Notes under the pieces: model-generated
Told to the model about the DNA's origin: nothing
The model's database searches: none
What the model saw: the letters and a program-made list of their open reading frames with translations, nothing else
Program-made: the position numbers and the translations under genes
In this document: positions 59,340 through 64,000 of the stretch, in pieces
Layout of the letters: each line of letters opens with the position of its first letter
Position numbering within the stretch: the stretch's first letter is position 1
Origin: an uncultured Bacteroides sp.
GTDB lineage: Bacteria; Bacteroidota; Bacteroidia; Bacteroidales; Bacteroidaceae
Assembly: GCF_900547205.1 (NCBI RefSeq)
Contig: NZ_URFY01000016.1
Coordinates: 1-64,000, forward strand
Length of the DNA: 64,000 bases
Reading direction: 5' to 3'

Positions 59340-59344
59340 GATTA

Positions 59345-59442
59345 ATAATTATTCAATGTGATAATATGCTAATTAGCCAATGATAAGAATGTGCCGTATG
59401 CTGCAAAGAATTAGCATATTGGCACATTGAGACATTGGCAAA
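59345..59442. repeat. speA/argB gap: inverted repeat with TTGGCACA words
   Basis: A 20-bp inverted pair, AATGTGATAATATGCTAATT (59355-59374) and AATTAGCATATTGGCACATT (59409-59428), matches in 17 of 20 positions. Octamer words ATTGGCACATT and ACATTGGCAAATT follow. The same words are found before murD. Confidence 0.65.
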
Positions 59443-61335
59443 TTATTCCAGATAAGTATACCCGTAAAGCCCCGAACGGTAGTTGGAAAGGAACTCTTTT
59501 CCCTCTTCCACCGTTATCTTTCCTGCTTTCACCGATTTCGTCACCCATGTTTCGAGTGTACGCACCAGCTTCTTCGGGTCGTATTGAACGTAGTCCAGCA
59601 CTTCCGCCACTGTTTCTCCGTCGATAATCTGTTCTATATTATATCCCTTATCATTCACCGACACGTGAACGGCATTCGTATCACCAAACAAGTTGTGCAT
59701 ATCTCCCAGAATCTCCTGATAAGCGCCCACCAAGAAAACGGCTACATAATAAGGTTCTGTTTTCTTCAGCGAATGCACAGGCAGATAATGTGCCACATTA
59801 CGGGTAGAGATAAAGTTTGCAATCTTTCCGTCCGAGTCGCAAGTGATGTCCTGCAACGTTGCCGAACGGTCCGGTTTTTCATCCAACCGCTGAATAGGCA
59901 TTATCGGAAAGATCTGGTCAATCGCCCACGAGTCGGGTAACGATTGGAACAGAGAGAAGTTGCAGAAGTATTTATCAGCCAGGAGCTTCGACAATCCGCG
60001 AAATTCGTCGGGTGCGTGTTTCAGTCCGCCGGCTATCTGATTAATCTCACGTGTGATAGACCAATAGAGCCGTTCGATTTGTGCACGTGTCTTCAAATCT
60101 ACAATTCCGTGACTGAACAAATCCAATGCTTCCTCACGAATCTGCTGCGCATCGTGCCATGCTTCCAGCATCTTATTTTGGTTCAGCGTATCCCATATTC
60201 CATATAGTTCCTGCACCAGTTCGTGCGCATCGGGAGCAATTTCTTCATCATCATCCCATTCGGGCAGAGTAGCCGTTTCGAGCACTTCGAAGATAAGCAC
60301 GGAATGATGCGCCGTCAATGCACGTCCGCTCTCGGTTATAATGTTGGGATGGGGAATACCATTTTTATCGCTTACGTCTACGAGTGTAGAGATGGAGTCG
60401 TTCACGTATTCCTGAATGGAATAGTTCACGCTACCTTCGCTATTGGACGAACGGGTTCCGTCGTAGTCCACTCCCAGCCCGCCGCCAATATCTACAAACT
60501 CCACTTTGAAGCCCATAGCATGAAGCTGCACATAGAACTGGGACGCTTCGCGCAAAGCAGTCTTGATGCGACGAATCTTCGTCACCTGACTGCCAATATG
60601 AAAATGAATCAGTTTCAAACAATCTTTCAGTCCTTTGCTCTCCATGAAGTCGAGTGCTTCGAGAAGTTCGCTGGAGGTGAGGCCGAATTTACTCGCATCG
60701 CCACCCGATTCTTCCCACTTCCCGCTGCCGGAAGAAGCCAATTTGATGCGGATACCGACATTGGGGCGCACATTCAACTGTTTTGCCATCTTCGCAATCA
60801 GCTTCAGTTCGTTCATCTTCTCCACAACGAGGAAGATGCGCTTACCCATTTTCTGGGCGAGCAACGCCAGTTCGATATAACTTTCGTCTTTATATCCGTT
60901 GCACACAATCAATGAGTCAGAATCCGTATTGACGGCAATCACCGCATGGAGCTCGGGTTTGGAACCTGCTTCCAGTCCGAGATTGAACTTCTTTCCGTGG
61001 CTGATAATCTCCTCCACCACCGGTCGCATCTGGTTGACTTTAATAGGGTAGATAATAAAGTTCTCTCCTTTATATCCGTACTCCTCGGCAGCCTGCTTGA
61101 AGCAGGACGACATCTTTTCAATACGGTTGTCCAGAATATCTGGGAAACGCACCAGCATGGGGGCCGCCACATCCCGCAACTGTAACTCGTCGACCAGTTC
61201 TTTCAAATCGACAGCTACTCCGTCTCTCCGAGGTGTAACAACAACATGACCTTCGTCATTAATACCAAAGTACGAGGTACCCCAACCTGTGATGTTGTAG
61301 AGTTCCTCAGAATCTTCAATACGCCACTTTCTCAT
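59443..61335 (-). CDS. speA: Biosynthetic arginine decarboxylase
   Basis: PLP enzyme that makes agmatine, the entry to polyamine synthesis. The PLP-lysine is in NFIIYPIKVNQMRPV (about residues 92-106). LGLEAGSKPELHAVI (about 118), KLIHFHIGSQVTKI (about 240) and DIGGGLGVDYDG (about 277) are standard for the fold. At 630 residues it is the normal SpeA length. Together with argB it makes a small arginine/polyamine unit. Confidence 0.97.
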   Translation of the reverse strand: MRKWRIEDSEELYNITGWGTSYFGINDEGHVVVTPRRDGVAVDLKELVDELQLRDVAAPMLVRFPDILDNRIEKMSSCFKQAAEEYGYKGENFIIYPIKVNQMRPVVEEIISHGKKFNLGLEAGSKPELHAVIAVNTDSDSLIVCNGYKDESYIELALLAQKMGKRIFLVVEKMNELKLIAKMAKQLNVRPNVGIRIKLASSGSGKWEESGGDASKFGLTSSELLEALDFMESKGLKDCLKLIHFHIGSQVTKIRRIKTALREASQFYVQLHAMGFKVEFVDIGGGLGVDYDGTRSSNSEGSVNYSIQEYVNDSISTLVDVSDKNGIPHPNIITESGRALTAHHSVLIFEVLETATLPEWDDDEEIAPDAHELVQELYGIWDTLNQNKMLEAWHDAQQIREEALDLFSHGIVDLKTRAQIERLYWSITREINQIAGGLKHAPDEFRGLSKLLADKYFCNFSLFQSLPDSWAIDQIFPIMPIQRLDEKPDRSATLQDITCDSDGKIANFISTRNVAHYLPVHSLKKTEPYYVAVFLVGAYQEILGDMHNLFGDTNAVHVSVNDKGYNIEQIIDGETVAEVLDYVQYDPKKLVRTLETWVTKSVKAGKITVEEGKEFLSNYRSGLYGYTYLE

Positions 61336-61404
61336 TTTCTGTTATTCGGTGTTTTTAGTAAATAATCGAATGGCAAAAATACTGATTAATCTACAGGCTG
61401 CCAA

Positions 61405-62475
61405 TTAATCAGCCATTATTTCTTTCAATCGGTCCATATATCCGCTATTTCCATTACGGGCGTCATACCGCTGTGCCAATTCTTCCGCCTGCTGATAGAA
61501 ATAACGGCGAAGCTCATCGACTATATACACGCCATCCTGTTGATAAAGGGGAAATTCTTCCGGCAAAGATAGGCTGACTTCCGGACGAGTCTCGTACTTC
61601 AAAGCTGCTACCATATCGCAGGAGAAACGATATCTTTTCATCGCATTGGTGCGCAGGCTCCAAGCAATACACCGTTCGGCATACTCCCAACCACGGTCCG
61701 GCTTCGTCATGAAATTATAGGCAACAAAGGGAGCTATATACAGCAACATATATTCGTCTTTCTCTCTTCCCGCCAATCCCTCTTCGGCACGTGCGCACAT
61801 ATCGGCGGCAATCTCCGGCTTACCGGCTTTCTGCGCATAATATGCCAGTTTCAGATAGGCACGCAGATTGGCTTCATAGCAAGTGAGTTGTTTGTTAATC
61901 AACGGTTGCGCACGGCTGTATGCTTCGTCAAACTGTCCCTGTTCCAGATAATAATCCAACATAAAGTTCAGTTCGCAAGCCTCGCACGTCTGGTCGTCTA
62001 TCTTCTCGGCAAGCATCTTGTCGATAAATTCTTTCGCCTTGTCATACTGCCGCATCCTTGCATACTCTACCGACCAACGTTGATAATAGCTCCGCAGGGA
62101 ATATCCGTTTCTAAGGATGCGCGTCTTATAATCCTCACCTACCGCTACTATCTGCTCCATCGGAATCTCTGGCATATCGAACGTGCAGTTCCATATCCAT
62201 TTATATTTCCACAGCAGACTGTCTTCTTTGATGACGTCCTTATTATTCTCATAATCATCCAGTATCTTGGAGAATACGGCAATCTCTTCCGCATCTGCCG
62301 AAAGAAGATTCAGTTCATAGATAAGTTGAAGCCTCATCTCCGTGGCCCACTCCACATCTTCGTTTTCATCGGCAATGCGGATTGCTTCCCTCAGCAGGTT
62401 TGCTTTCTCACGGGGGTGCAGGTTATCGTTCTGAGCCTGCAATAGCAGTTTTTGTATTTCAAGTGTATATCTCAT
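61405..62475 (-). CDS. Helical-repeat (TPR-like) protein linked to Hsp90
   Basis: A 356-residue, almost wholly helical protein without a signal peptide. Repeats resemble TPR units, for example REKANLLREAIRIADENEDV (about residues 22-41), MRQYDKAKEFIDKMLAEK and EQGQFDEAYSRAQPLINKQ, with YAQKAGKPEIAADMCARAEEG later. It starts 10 bp after the stop of the Hsp90-like gene, so the two are almost surely co-transcribed. In eukaryotes TPR proteins are common Hsp90 partners; a similar role here is inference. I do not know a named family. Confidence 0.6.
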   Translation of the reverse strand: MRYTLEIQKLLLQAQNDNLHPREKANLLREAIRIADENEDVEWATEMRLQLIYELNLLSADAEEIAVFSKILDDYENNKDVIKEDSLLWKYKWIWNCTFDMPEIPMEQIVAVGEDYKTRILRNGYSLRSYYQRWSVEYARMRQYDKAKEFIDKMLAEKIDDQTCEACELNFMLDYYLEQGQFDEAYSRAQPLINKQLTCYEANLRAYLKLAYYAQKAGKPEIAADMCARAEEGLAGREKDEYMLLYIAPFVAYNFMTKPDRGWEYAERCIAWSLRTNAMKRYRFSCDMVAALKYETRPEVSLSLPEEFPLYQQDGVYIVDELRRYFYQQAEELAQRYDARNGNSGYMDRLKEIMAD

Positions 62476-62485
62476 ATTCTTTCTT

Positions 62486-64000
62486 TCAATTCAGGAAGTT
62501 TAAAAAGTCATTCATTTTAGCAATCATCAATTCGCTGAGGGAATGATTGAACAGCTCCATCTCTTCACTGTTCACCGGATATTTTCCCTGAAGGAGCGAC
62601 TGTACATATAAGATATGCACCACGTGCTGAAACAGTTTATTGTCGCCTTGTATTTGCAGCAACGTCTTCACCATTTCATTATCGGCATTGAACGTTAGTG
62701 TAGGAGGTATTTGCTTGGCAGTACTCACTGAGCCTAGCACGGCAGCCAACGGATTATTAGCGCTTTTCGTTGTAGTCTCCTTTTCTTCCGCCACAAAAAT
62801 CACCGGGATATCCACCGGAGTAAAATGCTTCAAGCGACAGACACAGCCGAATCGCTTCAACAATTCATTCGCTTTCGTTTCAAAAGACCGATACTCTTTA
62901 CTCGACTCCACCTCTCCGAACTGTTCCAATAGCCGCGATGGAGATATCTCGTCCAAAGTCAGCTCCTGAGTGAGGCGGACATACTTTTTCAACAGCACTT
63001 CGTCGAAGGTATAAGCGGCATTCACCACCAACCATCCCTGCGCTCCGGCTATGCGGCGCACCTGCCGGAAGTCCTCCAGATTGCGGGTATAACATATCAC
63101 ATTGCTCGCCGAACGGATACTGCTGAAGCTGCGCAATCCTTTATTCGTCTCAAAAGGAAGATAATCCATAAATAAACGAAGCAATTCGTTATCTTCCGAA
63201 GCAATCGCCTTGATGTGGAAGTAGTGCACATCGAGTATCTTATTAAACATAGGACGGTCATTCTGCACCAATCCCCGCAGATAGTCCTTAATAGCCACCC
63301 CTATCTCTTTGCGGGCATCCTTCAGCAAATCATTGCTCACTAATGACTCGCGTGAAGCAGTAGACAGCAGCCCGTCTGCGTTCACCAGGCAACGGATAAA
63401 GAAAGCCCAGGGCGGCAACAAGTTGCAATCGTCCTCGCTCAGCAACATACGTTTCAGATATACCTTATGGGAATTGCGCACCGAAAATTGGGTGCGGAAC
63501 GGCAGCACATACAGTACCCCTTCTACCCGACCGCTTTCCGTACGCACCCGAAACACGTCGAGGGCGGAGGACTGGAATATCTTTGCTCCACAATCGAGCA
63601 ATTCCTTGCGGGTTGCTTTCGGATTGAGCCACACGGGGGAAGGTGTATTTACCAACTCCTCTTCTTCCTTATAATGTAAATAGATGGGATAGGGCAACAC
63701 TTCTCCATAACCGACCAGTATCTTCTTGAAGGTTTCGTACTCAAAAAGATGCAGCCAATCGGATTTAGGACGCAACACAACCTGTGAGCCGATGGGGCGT
63801 TCTTCGTCGGAGGTAGTCAACTGATAAGTGCCGTCCACCTTGCCGCGCCAGCACACAGACTGCCCTCCCATTGCCGAACGGCTCTCCACAGTAATCTCAT
63901 TGGTCACCACAAAACAAGATAGCAGACCTATGCCGAACCTTCCTATGAAATCATCCGCATCGGGTGTATCCCGCTTCGAGCTTTCTCCGATGACGGTGAG
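62486..64000 (-). CDS. Hsp90 (HtpG-like) chaperone, 5' end outside the window
   Basis: Partial gene running off the right edge. The frame at the edge reads LTVIGESSKR and then FIGRFGIGLLSCFVV, the GHKL lid/nucleotide region of Hsp90. The middle domain follows, with its conserved catalytic-Arg region IRCLVNADGLLSTASRESLVSN. The C-terminal part is shorter than in E. coli HtpG and diverges after about 350 visible residues (PLAAVLGSVSTAKQIP onward). The sequence is clearly Hsp90 but distant from HtpG, so it is likely a paralogue. No start is visible. Confidence 0.8.
   Translation of the reverse strand, partial: LTVIGESSKRDTPDADDFIGRFGIGLLSCFVVTNEITVESRSAMGGQSVCWRGKVDGTYQLTTSDEERPIGSQVVLRPKSDWLHLFEYETFKKILVGYGEVLPYPIYLHYKEEEELVNTPSPVWLNPKATRKELLDCGAKIFQSSALDVFRVRTESGRVEGVLYVLPFRTQFSVRNSHKVYLKRMLLSEDDCNLLPPWAFFIRCLVNADGLLSTASRESLVSNDLLKDARKEIGVAIKDYLRGLVQNDRPMFNKILDVHYFHIKAIASEDNELLRLFMDYLPFETNKGLRSFSSIRSASNVICYTRNLEDFRQVRRIAGAQGWLVVNAAYTFDEVLLKKYVRLTQELTLDEISPSRLLEQFGEVESSKEYRSFETKANELLKRFGCVCRLKHFTPVDIPVIFVAEEKETTTKSANNPLAAVLGSVSTAKQIPPTLTFNADNEMVKTLLQIQGDNKLFQHVVHILYVQSLLQGKYPVNSEEMELFNHSLSELMIAKMNDFLNFLN

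Overview
The window is chromosomal DNA of a Bacteroides species, probably close to the B. thetaiotaomicron/ovatus group (an inference from gene content and promoter style, not from a database match). The evidence is a -33/-7 promoter pattern (TTTG, about 19 bp, TAnnTTTG), almost no Shine-Dalgarno sequences, the paired glycine-lipid genes glsB/glsA, a large periplasmic beta-propeller regulator next to a secreted glycosidase, Bacteroidetes-type FtsA/FtsZ/MraY, and a MurE with the meso-diaminopimelate signature.

Layout. 1-4.7 kb: dut, dgt, glsB/glsA and an ECF sigma factor. 5.0-21.4 kb: one long division and cell-wall (dcw) operon, mraZ-rsmH-ftsL-ftsI-murE-mraY-murD-ftsW-murG-murC-ftsQ-ftsA-ftsZ-yqeY, headed by a clear MraZ operator; murF, murB and ddl are not in it. 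21.6-24.6 kb: a PagL-like outer-membrane deacylase candidate, a lipoprotein and recO on the minus strand. 25.0-27.6 kb: tRNA-Glu, rpsT, gyrB. 28-35.3 kb: small membrane and secreted proteins, gpmI, corA with an unusual leader, a DUF5723-like protein, rnhB. 35.3-36.0 kb: a decayed hppA (membrane pyrophosphatase) remnant beside a repeat array. 36.1-41.4 kb: a propeller/AraC membrane regulator divergent from a GH36 alpha-galactosidase. 41.9-52.6 kb: a minus-strand run rimP-nusA-infB, then cvpA-sufB-sufC-sufD-sufS. 52.8-57.3 kb: a small membrane protein, a fused nucleotidyltransferase-HEPN protein, an Rpn-type nuclease, a YgjP-like metalloprotease, and a methyltransferase behind a structured leader. 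57.5-64 kb: an ECF sigma/anti-sigma pair, argB, speA, and a two-gene unit of a divergent Hsp90 (cut by the window edge) and a helical-repeat protein.

The genes are mostly housekeeping; the unusual material is between them. Four intergenic arrays (4.8, 21.5, 35.9 and 56.2 kb) share a 22-bp period and a palindromic ACTnnAGT core although their other bases differ; two of them are the same element and differ by exactly one 22-bp unit. In addition, gaps inside housekeeping operons are filled by heptamer (TAATCAC) or octamer (TTGGCACA-like) repeats, often as inverted pairs that could fold as RNA hairpins. Other points to check are the hppA pseudogene, the regulator that appears to have lost its kinase and receiver modules, the corA leader (mini-ORF, hairpin, strong Shine-Dalgarno) and the Hsp90/helical-repeat pair.
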